From Vagococcus salmoninarum (GTDB lineage: Bacteria; Bacillota; Bacilli; Lactobacillales; Vagococcaceae): a stretch of 64,000 nucleotides of DNA. The stretch is taken from positions 1 through 64,000 of the forward strand of contig NZ_NGJU01000020.1 in NCBI RefSeq assembly GCF_003987495.1, read 5' to 3'. Every line of letters begins with the position of its first letter. The stretch's first letter is position 1. Below the pieces are notes generated by a model. That model was given only the letters and a program-made list of their open reading frames with translations. It had not been told where the DNA came from and made no database searches. Both the position numbers and the translations under genes were made by a program. Shown here piece after piece: positions 36,451 to 45,339 of this stretch.

Positions 36451-37494
36451 ATGAAGTTTTCAACCTTTTTAAAAGATCAGCTAGATGTAATTGGTTTAGC
36501 TTTAAGTTTCTTAGCTATGACTGCTTTAATTCTCTGGTTAACACCAAGTGTTCATTTTAATTGGGAAACCTTGCTTTATATCATTGTTATTGCTAGTTTG
36601 ATTTTGCTAGGTTACTTAATTATTCGCTTTTTAAAAATTCAGAAATGGTTAGCTTTAGTTGAAAAGTCTGAACTAACTGCTAATAGTCCTTTGGATCAAG
36701 CCTCTATCCCTTTAACGGGGGAGCAAGCTTACATTCATAGTTATATTCAACAATTAATTAGTGAGCAGCATGAGGCCTTAGAGACCCTCATTCACAATCA
36801 AAAAGAACAAAAAGAGTTTATCGACAGTTGGGTTCATGAAATCAAAGTCCCCTTAGCTTCCGTTAAACTTTTGAATGAACTAATTGAAGATAAGATCCAA
36901 GAAAAACAATTTTATCAACTGGAAAATGATGTCCAAAAAATTGAAAGTTACGTGGACCAAGTTCTTTATTATTCCCGCTTAGATAGTTTTTCCCGGGACT
37001 ATTTGATTCAGGAAGTTTCGTTAAAAAGTATTTTATTACCACTGATTCGCCAAAATGCGAATTACTTTATCCAACATAATCTTCATTACGCTATTGAAGG
37101 ACCTGACTTTCAAGTCTTAACGGACCAAAAGTGGTTAAGCTTTATTTTGAACCAAATTTTAAGTAACTGTCTTAAATATACAGCTGATAACGGTCAAATT
37201 ACGATCAGCCTATCAGAAAATGAGCGAGGCACTTGGATCGCGATAACTGACACTGGGATTGGTATCCCTTTAGAGGAACAACGGCGGGTCTTTGATAAAG
37301 GCTTTACCGGGCAAACCGGTCGTAACCAGAGTCACCATTCCACTGGCTTAGGTTTATACTTAGCTAAAAATTTAACGACTAAGTTAGGTCATCAATTGTA
37401 TTTAGAATCAACCTTACATGAAGGGACAACTGTTAGTCTACTCTTCCCCCATCTGAATTACTATACTTCTGACCAAGAAGAAAAATTGATTTAA
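36451..37494 (+). CDS. BceS-type intramembrane-sensing histidine kinase
   Basis: A 347-residue kinase. Two helices (about 14-33 and 38-58) are joined by only a few residues, so there is no extracellular sensor, the mark of BceS kinases that read the state of BceAB. The phospho-acceptor is in DSWVHEIKVPLASVKLL. The ATPase has NQILSNCLKYT (N box), DTGIGIP and GLGLYLAK. It is co-transcribed with the response regulator. Confidence 0.9.
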   Translation: MKFSTFLKDQLDVIGLALSFLAMTALILWLTPSVHFNWETLLYIIVIASLILLGYLIIRFLKIQKWLALVEKSELTANSPLDQASIPLTGEQAYIHSYIQQLISEQHEALETLIHNQKEQKEFIDSWVHEIKVPLASVKLLNELIEDKIQEKQFYQLENDVQKIESYVDQVLYYSRLDSFSRDYLIQEVSLKSILLPLIRQNANYFIQHNLHYAIEGPDFQVLTDQKWLSFILNQILSNCLKYTADNGQITISLSENERGTWIAITDTGIGIPLEEQRRVFDKGFTGQTGRNQSHHSTGLGLYLAKNLTTKLGHQLYLESTLHEGTTVSLLFPHLNYYTSDQEEKLI

Positions 37495-37530
37495 AAAAAG
37501 GGATCGTGACAGTAGTCGACGATCCCTTGA
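37493..37530. terminator. Convergent terminator for bceS and nrdDG
   Basis: GGGATCG (37500-37506) pairs with CGATCCC (37520-37526), with an inner GAC/GTC pair. The minus-strand side has TTTTTTT; the plus side only TTGATTTT. It is therefore best suited to transcripts coming from nrdG. Confidence 0.8.
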
Positions 37531-37540
37531 TTTTGACGAA

Positions 37541-37814
37541 CGTTATTTGATTAACGGGTTCCAAAAGTCAAATAACGACCTTCTCAACAAATGCTAAGCG
37601 CTGAAGCGCAAAGCTTTGAAGGCACGATAATTTCAATAAATCCGTACAATCAAAAGAACTGATTGTTCCTTCAACTCTTACGATTTTAATCGTTAGAGGT
37701 TGATGTGATCGAAGTCGGAATTTATTTCCAATAGCCGTGCCTCTTATGACTTTAGTCATTAGAGACAGGGACAACGAAGTTTAACGTAGTACTTGTATTT
37801 AAACGACTTTTGTC
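37541..37814 (-). ncRNA. Multi-hairpin element in the nrdDG 3' region
   Basis: Between the nrdG stop and the terminator, about 270 nt fold into consecutive hairpins. (i) CGTTATTTGA/TCAAATAACG (37541-37577). (ii) A 15-pair stem, CCTTC/GAAGG outer and GCGC-TGAA-GCGC tip (37579-37622). (iii) ACAATCA/TGATTGT (37646-37666). (iv) 37672-37702. (v) 37741-37764. (vi) A weaker stem at 37770-37814. Hairpins iv and v share outer CTCT/AGAG, a T-T mismatch and a TTTA loop, while their inner stems (ACGAT/ATCGT, ATGAC/GTCAT) differ by compensating pairs. No SD-led gene is present. Confidence 0.5.
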
Positions 37815-37832
37815 ACACCTCCTTTTTCAGAT

Positions 37833-38435
37833 TTAAATGAGATCAGCTTTTTTGATTTGTTCAAAACTCATCGTACCATCGACACATTTATCCCAAATCA
37901 CCGCTTTACCTGCTGCTAAAGATTTTTTAACATCAAGAATTCGTTGATTGCTACTGCCTCTAAATTGTAAATTAAGATTTAATTTTTTTAATTCAAAACG
38001 GCCATCGACTAAGACATCAATTTTATTCAAAAGTTCCAGTTTATCTGGAGTTTCTAATAATAGTTCTTCAAAAGTATAGCCTGACCAAGACCAAATATCT
38101 TTAGTCTCGCCATAAGTCTCGCGAATGCGATCGACTAGGGATAGACAGACACTTGTGTTTAAAAAAGGCTCCCCCCCTAACAAGGTCATTCCTTGAACGT
38201 AATCATGACTTAGATCAGTGATGATTTGATTTTCTAATTCCTTAGTATAAGGTTGCCCGTATTTAAAATTTTGAACTGATTTATTATAACAGCCTTCACA
38301 GGCAAATAGGCAGCCGCTAACATACAAGCTACAACGAACGCCTTCACCATCTACAAAGTTAAAGGCTTTGTAATCACCATAATAGCCGTGACTGTAAGCG
38401 TCAGACGACCATTCTTGGGGTTTCGGGTTACGCAT
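37833..38435 (-). CDS. nrdG: Anaerobic ribonucleotide reductase activase NrdG
   Basis: A 200-residue radical SAM enzyme that installs the glycyl radical on NrdD. The FeS motif is CLFACEGC (CxxxCxxC), after DGEGVRCSLYVSG, and GGEPFLN binds SAM. The start is the ATG at 38435 (AAGGAGG, 9 nt); the upstream in-frame codons run through the intergenic hairpin and lack an SD. It is co-oriented with nrdD, 63 nt downstream. Confidence 0.93.
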   Translation of the reverse strand: MRNPKPQEWSSDAYSHGYYGDYKAFNFVDGEGVRCSLYVSGCLFACEGCYNKSVQNFKYGQPYTKELENQIITDLSHDYVQGMTLLGGEPFLNTSVCLSLVDRIRETYGETKDIWSWSGYTFEELLLETPDKLELLNKIDVLVDGRFELKKLNLNLQFRGSSNQRILDVKKSLAAGKAVIWDKCVDGTMSFEQIKKADLI

Positions 38436-38454
38436 CAGCAGATTCCTCCTTGAA

Positions 38455-38486
38455 AAGAAAGGAGCCATGACAGCAGTCACACCTCC
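38455..38486 (-). terminator. Hairpin between nrdD and nrdG (possible attenuator)
   Basis: On the minus strand GGAG, then TGAC-TGCT-GTCA, then CTCC form a hairpin followed by TTTCTTTT. It has the GAC/GTC core of the terminator group and may partly terminate before nrdG, lowering activase relative to reductase. Confidence 0.5.
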
Positions 38487-38498
38487 CTCTTAATATTT

Positions 38499-40691
38499 TT
38501 ATTTCATATGTTTAACTCGTGACGAGATTTCTTTATGACGGCCGTGAACCATTGGTCGCGCTTGAGGGTTCCCTAGATAACCACAAGTCCGTTTAACAAC
38601 ATCACACGTTTTCGGATCATGGTTGCCACACTGGGGACATTCAAAGCCACGAGCTGTTGGCGTAAAGTCGCCTTCAAAATTACATTCGTAACAATGATCA
38701 ATTGGGGCATTCGTTCCTAAGTAACCAACTTTATCGTAAGAATAATCCCAGACTGCTTCTAAGGCTTTCGGATTTTGTTGGAGGACTGGATACTCACAAT
38801 AATGAATGAAACCACCGGAACAATATTCCGGGTAATCTTTTTCAAAATCTAATTTATCAAAAGGTGTCGGATTTTTACGGACGTCGTAATGGAAACTATT
38901 TGTATAGTAGTCTTTGTCTGTAATATTTTCGACAATCCCAAATTTCTCTTGGTCTAAGCGGCAGAAACGATCCGTTAAACTTTCACTTGGCGTTGAGTAA
39001 ACACTAAAGTGATAGCCGTATTGATCCCCCCATTGGTCGGTGTGTTTTTTCAAATATTTTAAAATATCAATGGTGAAAGCTTTAGCTGCTTGATTCGTTT
39101 CCCAATCACCGCCGAAAAACTCAGCTGCTACTTCATAAAGACCGATGTACCCCATGGAGACAGTCGCCCGTTTGTTTTTAAATAATTCGTCAGTTTCTTG
39201 ACCAAGTTTTAGGCGTTTGCCAAAAGCGCCGTACATATAAAGGATTGGGGCATTTTGAGGGCCGGCTTCCTTACAACGTTCAATTCGGTAGACTAAGGCA
39301 TCTTTCATAATTGCTAAACGGCTATCTAAAATCTGCCAAAATTTGTCTTGATTGCCTGCTGACTCTAAAGCGATTCGCGGTAAGTTTAGCGTAACTACCC
39401 CAAGGTTCATGCGACCGGCGTTAATTTCTTCGCCTTCCTCATTTTTCCAACCTTGTAAGAAAGAACGACACCCCATGGGAACTTTAAAACTACCAGTTAG
39501 TTCAACTAACTTATCGTAGTTTAAAACATCTGGATACATCCGCTTAGTAGCACATTCTAAAGCCAGCTGTTTCACATCATAGTTAGGGTCCGTTGGGTGT
39601 AAATTAACCCCTTCTTTAATCGAGAAGATTAATTTCGGGAAAATTGCCGTCCGGTGTTCTTGACCTAAGCCTTTAATTCTAATTTGTAAAATTGATTTTT
39701 GAATTTCTTTTTCAAACCAATTTAAGCCTAAACCGAAGCCTAATGACGTAAAGGGTGTTTGGCCATTGGAAGTAAACAACGTATTAATTTCATACTCTAA
39801 ACTTTGCATTGAGTCGTAAATGTCTTTACTCGTTTTAGCTTTCGCGTAAGCATCGTGTTTTGACTGGTCTTCAATCCAACCTTGGGCGTCTTCTAAATGC
39901 TTTTGATAATTTTTTTCTGCAAAAGGTGCTAATAATTCATCGATACGGTCAGCTGAACAGCCGCCGTATTGGCTTGAAGCCACATTAGCGATGATTTGCG
40001 AAATTTGCGCAGTGGCTGTTTGAATTGATTTTGGCGATTCCACATCGGCATTCCCAATTTTAAAGCCTTTATTTAACATCCCGTGAAAATCGATTAGACA
40101 ACAGTTCGTCATCGGTGTATATGGGTGGTAATCTAAATCGTGGTAATGAATGTCCCCTTTTTGATGGGCATTTGCCACATGGGCTGGCAACATTTTTAGC
40201 CCGATTGACTTACCAACGATCCCCGCCGTTAAATCCCGTTGCGTATTGAAGACGTCACTGTCTTTATTCGCATTTTCGTTTACGACAGCTTGGTCTTTAC
40301 CTATTAATTTACCAATTGTAAAGTTAATATCCGTGGCTTTACTTCGTTCAAAATCACGATTTGTCCGGTAGTTAATATATTCCTCAGCTATCCCATATTC
40401 TTTTTCGTCTAATAAAATATGTTCAACAATATTTTGGATTTCATAAATTTTAACGTCTTGACTAAAACGCTCATTAATTTCAGTGTTAATCAATTCTACA
40501 ATGTGCTGGATACGAGCCGCCGCCAATGGTTGAATCTCACCTTGAATTTTTTCCTCTGCTTTTAACAATGCCTCATAAATTTTTTGGTCATCAAAAGGGA
40601 CTAATCGTCCATCACGTTTAACAACTTGAATCTTATTCAACTTTGAACTTAAATGCACAACACCTTGGTTTTCACTCGTAATTTCCATCAT
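38499..40691 (-). CDS. nrdD: Anaerobic (class III) ribonucleoside-triphosphate reductase NrdD
   Basis: A 730-residue glycyl-radical reductase. An N-terminal ATP-cone (QVVKRDGRLVPFDDQKIYEAL, residues 23-43) gives allosteric control. The C-terminal zinc site uses CYEC and CPQC. The glycyl radical loop is RTCGYLG. It makes dNTPs without oxygen, complementing the aerobic NrdEF at 8-11 kb. Start ATG-ATG with AGGAG about 11 nt upstream. NrdR boxes lie upstream. Confidence 0.95.
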   Translation of the reverse strand: MMEITSENQGVVHLSSKLNKIQVVKRDGRLVPFDDQKIYEALLKAEEKIQGEIQPLAAARIQHIVELINTEINERFSQDVKIYEIQNIVEHILLDEKEYGIAEEYINYRTNRDFERSKATDINFTIGKLIGKDQAVVNENANKDSDVFNTQRDLTAGIVGKSIGLKMLPAHVANAHQKGDIHYHDLDYHPYTPMTNCCLIDFHGMLNKGFKIGNADVESPKSIQTATAQISQIIANVASSQYGGCSADRIDELLAPFAEKNYQKHLEDAQGWIEDQSKHDAYAKAKTSKDIYDSMQSLEYEINTLFTSNGQTPFTSLGFGLGLNWFEKEIQKSILQIRIKGLGQEHRTAIFPKLIFSIKEGVNLHPTDPNYDVKQLALECATKRMYPDVLNYDKLVELTGSFKVPMGCRSFLQGWKNEEGEEINAGRMNLGVVTLNLPRIALESAGNQDKFWQILDSRLAIMKDALVYRIERCKEAGPQNAPILYMYGAFGKRLKLGQETDELFKNKRATVSMGYIGLYEVAAEFFGGDWETNQAAKAFTIDILKYLKKHTDQWGDQYGYHFSVYSTPSESLTDRFCRLDQEKFGIVENITDKDYYTNSFHYDVRKNPTPFDKLDFEKDYPEYCSGGFIHYCEYPVLQQNPKALEAVWDYSYDKVGYLGTNAPIDHCYECNFEGDFTPTARGFECPQCGNHDPKTCDVVKRTCGYLGNPQARPMVHGRHKEISSRVKHMK

Positions 40692-40751
40692 AGAATATCA
40701 AACTCCTTTATTATTTCCTCTCTATATTCTAAACCATCAACAACAAAAATA

Positions 40752-40767
40752 CAACTACATATAGTGT
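40752..40767 (-). promoter_or_regulatory. NrdR box 1 of nrdDG
   Basis: The plus-strand CAACTACATATAGTGT matches the NrdR consensus core (CWATATATWG with one change) and its GTGT end. It is about 60 bp upstream of nrdD. Confidence 0.7.
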
Positions 40768-40792
40768 TATTAATTAACTATAAAACTATTGA

Positions 40793-40808
40793 CATCTATA
40801 TATAGTGT
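40793..40808 (-). promoter_or_regulatory. NrdR box 2 of nrdDG
   Basis: CATCTATATATAGTGT contains a perfect NrdR core (CTATATATAG) and GTGT end. It is 41 bp from box 1 start-to-start, close to four helical turns; three turns is more usual. Confidence 0.75.
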
Positions 40809-40887
40809 GTTCCGTTTTGATGAAAACAGTTTGAAAACTTGGTATAGCAACCTTTACGAACTTTGTTCAACTATTCTCATTATTCAA

Positions 40888-40920
40888 TAAAAAAAGCAAC
40901 TAGAGGATTTCTAGTTGCTT
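40888..40920 (-). terminator. Terminator of the GH1 gene at 40926
   Basis: On the minus strand GCAACTAGA pairs with TCTAGTTGC around AATCC, followed by seven Ts. Confidence 0.85.
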
Positions 40921-40925
40921 GATAC

Positions 40926-42323
40926 TTATTTTGAAAAGCCGTTATTATCAGAGACTGTTTTATACCAGTGACCTGATTTTTTGATTGTCCGTTTGCCATT
41001 ATTTTCAAGATCAACAGCAATAAAGCCATAACGATTTTTATAGGCGTTTAACCATGACCAGTTATCCATACATGTCCACATATGGTAACCTAAACAATTT
41101 GAGCCTTCTTGGATCCCTTGATGAACATATGCTAAATGATCACTGACAAATTCAATTCGGTAGTCATCTTCAACCATTCCATCGGCATTAATGTAACGCT
41201 CTTCTCCTTCAACACCCATGCCGTTTTCAGAAATAAAACAAGGAATGTTGCCATAATTTTCCCGCAGATTCGTCAAAATATCGTAAACACCTTTTTCGTA
41301 AATTTCCCAGCCGCGGTAAGGATTCATTTTCTTACCTGGCATGTCGTAAGTATCGAAGTAATCTTCAGGCATTGGGGCACTACCAGCTACTTTAGGCGTT
41401 TCTTTGGCTTTAATCCGTCGCGGTTGGTAGTAGTTAATCCCTAATAGATCAATCGGATTTTCTTGAATAATCGCTAAGTCATTTTCACCAATTACTGGCA
41501 TAAAGTCTAACTCTTTGACAATTTCAACTAACTCTTTTGGAAAAGTACCTTTAATCGAGGGATCTAAAAATGAGCGGTTAAAGAAAGCATCGGCAATCGC
41601 TGCTGCTTTCACGTCTGCCGGGTTGTTAACATCCCGGGGATAACTTGGTGTTAAATTCAGAATAATACCGATTTGGCCATCTTGTCCCAGTTTGCGATAA
41701 GCTTGAATCGCCAAAGCACTAGCTAAAACTTCATGATAGCCGACATGAACGGCTGCTTTCATATCAACGATCGCTGGGTAATGGAATTGGTATAAGTAAC
41801 CACATTCTACTGGAACGATTGGTTCATTATGTGTGAACCATTTTTTGACACGATCGCCAAACAACTTAAAACACGTTTCTGCAAAATTAACATAAGCTAA
41901 AACCGTCTCACGATTTAACCAGCCACCCTCGGCTTGTAAAGCCATGGGCATATCAAAGTGATACAAATTAATAAAAGGTTCGATGTCGTTAGCAATTAAT
42001 TCATCAATATAGGCATTGTAAAAGGTGACTGCTGCTTGATTAATCTCACCACGGCCTTCTGGAAATAAGCGGCTCCACTGAATCGATGTTCTAAAAGTTG
42101 TATGACCTGTTGCTTTCATTAACTGAATGTCTTCTTTAAATTTCGTGTAGACTTGTGAGGTTTCAGCTGGTCCAACTTGATTAAAGAACTTTTCTGGGGA
42201 TTCTTCGTACCAATGATCCCAAATGCTTTCACCTTTATTATCACCTAGGACCCGGCCTTCTGTTTGTGGTCCACTAGCTGCTGAGCCCCACCAAAAGCCT
42301 TGGGGAAATTGATAATTTGTCAT
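40926..42323 (-). CDS. Glycoside hydrolase family 1 (6-phospho-beta-glucosidase type)
   Basis: A 465-residue GH1 enzyme. Acid/base E167 is in FTHNEP, and the nucleophile (about E367) in CFISENGMG. Other family residues appear in TSIQWSRLFPEG and HFDMPMAL. It hydrolyses a beta-glucoside, probably phosphorylated, in the cytoplasm; phospho-gluco versus phospho-galacto specificity is not decided. It is divergent from a GntR regulator 160 bp away. No PTS gene adjoins it. Confidence 0.88.
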   Translation of the reverse strand: MTNYQFPQGFWWGSAASGPQTEGRVLGDNKGESIWDHWYEESPEKFFNQVGPAETSQVYTKFKEDIQLMKATGHTTFRTSIQWSRLFPEGRGEINQAAVTFYNAYIDELIANDIEPFINLYHFDMPMALQAEGGWLNRETVLAYVNFAETCFKLFGDRVKKWFTHNEPIVPVECGYLYQFHYPAIVDMKAAVHVGYHEVLASALAIQAYRKLGQDGQIGIILNLTPSYPRDVNNPADVKAAAIADAFFNRSFLDPSIKGTFPKELVEIVKELDFMPVIGENDLAIIQENPIDLLGINYYQPRRIKAKETPKVAGSAPMPEDYFDTYDMPGKKMNPYRGWEIYEKGVYDILTNLRENYGNIPCFISENGMGVEGEERYINADGMVEDDYRIEFVSDHLAYVHQGIQEGSNCLGYHMWTCMDNWSWLNAYKNRYGFIAVDLENNGKRTIKKSGHWYKTVSDNNGFSK

Positions 42324-42483
42324 GTCTTTTCGCTCCTCTTTTCTCTTACTAGTTTTTATTATACGCTGCCATCTTTAAAAATCAAGCTTTTATTTTCAAA
42401 TGACTAGACATTTAAAAATTAATGTTTGAATTCGATTGTCCTTCGACTCTTTTTAAGCTAAACTAAGAGGTGGAGGTGCTTTT

Positions 42484-43194
42484 ATGCCAAAATACGAAGA
42501 AATAGCTAACGTTCTCCGCGAACGAATCAAAAATCAAACTTACCCAACTAATTCACTTTTGCCGAATCAAATTGATCTCGTCACTGAATTTGCTGCCAGC
42601 CGGGCAACGATTAAGAAAGCCATTACGATTTTAACGATGGAAGGCTTAGTCTATTCACGGCGAGGGGCTGGTACAAAAGTTCTTAACCACGCCTTTTGGG
42701 ATAAGCAAACCTCGGCAGTCAATGAATACCACGGCTTAAGTAAAGACTTAGCAACTACCTCATTACGGAGCCAAGTCATTGAATTTGAAGTTCAATTCCC
42801 TGACCAGCTGTTACAAGAAAAATTAAGCATTGCCGCGGAACACCCAGTATATAAGATTATCCGCTTACGTCTCGTTGACGATCATCCTTTCGTTTTAGAA
42901 CACACTTATATGCCTTGTGACTTAGTCCCAGGGTTAAATGTCACTATTTTACAAGACTCGATTTACACTTATTTAGAACATGTTTTAAACATTCAATTCG
43001 CTGGTGCCTACCGCTACATCCAAGCCGCTCAAGCCGATACTTATGACCAAGACTACTTAGCTTGTTTGCCAACAGACCCGGTTTTAGAAGTTCAACAAGT
43101 CATCTACTTAGAAAATGGCCGCCCAATTGAGTATTCTCGCAGCCGTAACCGTTACGATGTTCGCGGCTATTCCTTGTTAGATGTGAAGAAGTAA
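42484..43194 (+). CDS. GntR family (HutC/UTRA) transcriptional regulator
   Basis: A 236-residue regulator: N-terminal GntR winged helix (YEEIANVLRERIKNQ, EFAASRATIKKAI, VYSRRGAGTKV, residues 1-65) and C-terminal UTRA ligand domain (about 90-230). UTRA regulators usually bind sugar phosphates. Its divergent position suggests it represses the GH1 gene. SD GGAGG. Confidence 0.88.
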   Translation: MPKYEEIANVLRERIKNQTYPTNSLLPNQIDLVTEFAASRATIKKAITILTMEGLVYSRRGAGTKVLNHAFWDKQTSAVNEYHGLSKDLATTSLRSQVIEFEVQFPDQLLQEKLSIAAEHPVYKIIRLRLVDDHPFVLEHTYMPCDLVPGLNVTILQDSIYTYLEHVLNIQFAGAYRYIQAAQADTYDQDYLACLPTDPVLEVQQVIYLENGRPIEYSRSRNRYDVRGYSLLDVKK

Positions 43195-43222
43195 TATCGA
43201 CTAAACGTAAGGGGGAAATGAC

Positions 43223-44119
43223 ATGGAGATTCGTGTGTTAAACTATTTTCTAGCCGTTGTCCGGGCAGAAACGATTACGAAAGCAGCTGAAGATTTACAC
43301 ATTACGCAGCCAACTTTAAGCCGGCAACTGAAACAATTAGAAGATCAGCTAGGAGTGACTCTTTTCCAACGTGGCTCCCGGAAAATCAAATTAACTAGTG
43401 AAGGTGAGCTACTTTACCGAAGAGGATCTGAAATCGTTGAATTAGCGAATAAAACTCGCCGAGAACTAACTGAACAAGAAGGTGCCCTTGAAGGAGTCGT
43501 GTCAATTGGCAGTGGCGAGTTTGCAGCTGCCCAACTACTACCAGAACTATTGGCGTCTTTTAGCGCTAAACACCCCCTAGTAAGTTATGATCTCTATACT
43601 GGTACAGCTGACACCGTCCGGCAACGGATGGATCAAGGGCTGACTGACATCGGTCTCCTTCTTGAACCCGTTAATATTCAAAACTTCGATTATATTCGTT
43701 TAAAAACTCAGGAACAGTGGGTTATTTTAATGAAACCTGATCATCCTCTAGCTCACAAAGCCGCAATTTCGCCTGAAAATTTAGTTGGCATCCCTTTAAT
43801 CATGGTGAGTCGCCAAGTCATCCGTGATGAACTTGCTAGCTGGTTTGGGGACTACTTTTCTGAACTGACAATTAACTACAAGAGTAATCTGAGTACTAAC
43901 GCTGCCGTCCTCGTTCGACATAACTTAGGCTGTGCCATAACCATCGCCGGTTCTTTACCTTACTTGGATCAAAAAGAACTAACGACTCGTCCCCTGACGC
44001 CTAGCTTAAAAACGACCTCCCTATTAGCTTGGAAACGAGACCAACCTTTTAGCCGAGCAACCACCCAATTTATCGCCCACACTAAAAGCTTTTTAAGCAT
44101 GACAGCGGACCAAACATAG
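43223..44119 (+). CDS. LysR family transcriptional regulator
   Basis: A 298-residue LTTR. The N-terminal helix-turn-helix is VRAETITKAAEDLHITQPTL SRQLKQLED (residues 13-42), and the effector domain covers about 90-290. It follows the GntR gene by 28 nt and is followed by a terminator and the aldo/keto reductase gene, a probable target. The inducer is unknown. Confidence 0.88.
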   Translation: MEIRVLNYFLAVVRAETITKAAEDLHITQPTLSRQLKQLEDQLGVTLFQRGSRKIKLTSEGELLYRRGSEIVELANKTRRELTEQEGALEGVVSIGSGEFAAAQLLPELLASFSAKHPLVSYDLYTGTADTVRQRMDQGLTDIGLLLEPVNIQNFDYIRLKTQEQWVILMKPDHPLAHKAAISPENLVGIPLIMVSRQVIRDELASWFGDYFSELTINYKSNLSTNAAVLVRHNLGCAITIAGSLPYLDQKELTTRPLTPSLKTTSLLAWKRDQPFSRATTQFIAHTKSFLSMTADQT

Positions 44120-44151
44120 GCATTAGTCATAGGGGCTTTTTTCTACTATAC

Positions 44152-44198
44152 TGTAATGACTCACCTTAGTATGATAGCGTGAGCCATTACAGTTTTTT
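44152..44198 (+). terminator. Terminator after the LysR gene
   Basis: TGTAATGACTCAC pairs with GTGAGCCATTACA (one mismatch) around 14 nt, followed by GTTTTTT. Confidence 0.82.
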
Positions 44199-44223
44199 AA
44201 AATCGACTAAAGGAGTTGTTCTC

Positions 44224-45210
44224 ATGGAATATTCAAAACTTGGTACTTCTGATTTATTAGTTTCACGAATTGGTCTTGGTTGTATGGGCTTTGGTAAACA
44301 AACTGCCCATCACTCATGGACGATTGATCAACTTGCCGCCCAAGAAATTATCAAAAGAGCCTTAGACTTAGGCATTAATTTTTTCGATACCGCCCTAGTC
44401 TACGCCGATGGGACTAGTGAAAAATACTTAGGTCAAGCCATTAAAAATTTCACTAAACGAGAAGATGTGATCATCGCCTCTAAATTTCCCGTACGTAGTC
44501 CTGAGGAAATCGCTAACCAAGTCAGTGGTCAAGAACATGTTGCTAATATGCTTGAACAAAGTTTAACTAACCTTGGAATGGACTATCTCGATTTGTATAT
44601 TTGTCACATGTGGGATTATCAAACACCAATGGCAGAAGTCATGGAGGGAATGCATCAAGCCGTGGTGGCAGGGAAAGTTCGGGCAATCGGGATTTCTAAT
44701 TGCTACGCTTGGCAGTTAGCTGAATTGAACTGCTTAGCAGAAATGAATGGTTGGACTAAATTTGTTTCCATCCAAGGTCATTACAATATGTTGTTCCGGG
44801 AAGAAGAGCGGGAAATGGTGCCCTATTGTCAACAAGCCAACATCGCCTTAACCCCATACAGTCCCTTAGCTTCTGGTCGCCTAGTTAAAGATGCTAGCGA
44901 AACCTCTCCCCGGTTAATCGCCGATCAGATTGCTAAAATGAAGTATGATCAGACTTTGGCTCAAGACCAACTGATTATTCAACGTGTGGCAGAAATCGCG
45001 GAAAAGCGTAAACTGAGTCGTACCCAAGTCGCCCTAGGCTGGTTGTTGCAAAAAAGCACTGCACCAATTGTCGGCGCGACTAAGATTAGCCATATTGAAG
45101 CCGCTGTGGCTGCTGTCGGAATTACTTTTAGCCCAGCTGAGATGATTTATTTAGAAGAAGCTTATCAGCCCCATGAGTTAGTTGGTGTGATGGCTTTTAA
45201 TGGGAAGTAA
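44224..45210 (+). CDS. Aldo/keto reductase
   Basis: A 328-residue NADPH-dependent TIM-barrel reductase. The tetrad is visible: D in FFDTALVYADG with the following Y, K in IIASKFP, and H in YICHMWDY. The C-terminal AQVALGWLLQKSTAPIVGATK binds the cofactor. It resembles YhdN/YdhF-like members; the substrate is unknown. The start is the ATG at 44224 (AAAGGAG, 8 nt). Confidence 0.88.
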   Translation: MEYSKLGTSDLLVSRIGLGCMGFGKQTAHHSWTIDQLAAQEIIKRALDLGINFFDTALVYADGTSEKYLGQAIKNFTKREDVIIASKFPVRSPEEIANQVSGQEHVANMLEQSLTNLGMDYLDLYICHMWDYQTPMAEVMEGMHQAVVAGKVRAIGISNCYAWQLAELNCLAEMNGWTKFVSIQGHYNMLFREEEREMVPYCQQANIALTPYSPLASGRLVKDASETSPRLIADQIAKMKYDQTLAQDQLIIQRVAEIAEKRKLSRTQVALGWLLQKSTAPIVGATKISHIEAAVAAVGITFSPAEMIYLEEAYQPHELVGVMAFNGK

Positions 45211-45232
45211 GTAGTTAACTTAAAAAATAAAT

Positions 45233-45268
45233 AAAGCCTAAAGTCTTAACTGACTTTGGGCTTTTTTT
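45233..45268 (+). terminator. Terminator of the aldo/keto reductase gene
   Basis: AAAGCCTAAAGTC pairs with GACTTTGGGCTTT, followed by TTTTT. Confidence 0.82.
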
Positions 45269-45276
45269 ATTGGAAT

Positions 45277-45310
45277 CAAAAAAAACACCTCTCACTAGTG
45301 AGAGGTGTTA
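45277..45310 (-). terminator. Terminator of infC-rpmI-rplT
   Basis: A 26-bp perfect palindrome (arms AACACCTCTCACT and AGTGAGAGGTGTT, 45284-45309), followed on the minus strand by TTTTTT. Confidence 0.85.
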
Positions 45311-45339
45311 GAACCCTTGATAGACAAGGGATAATTTAA

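Noticed and set aside
37568-37774. 68-codon minus-strand frame across the multi-hairpin element
   Set aside because: It starts at a TTG without SD and its codons coincide with the paired arms, which better explain the sequence.
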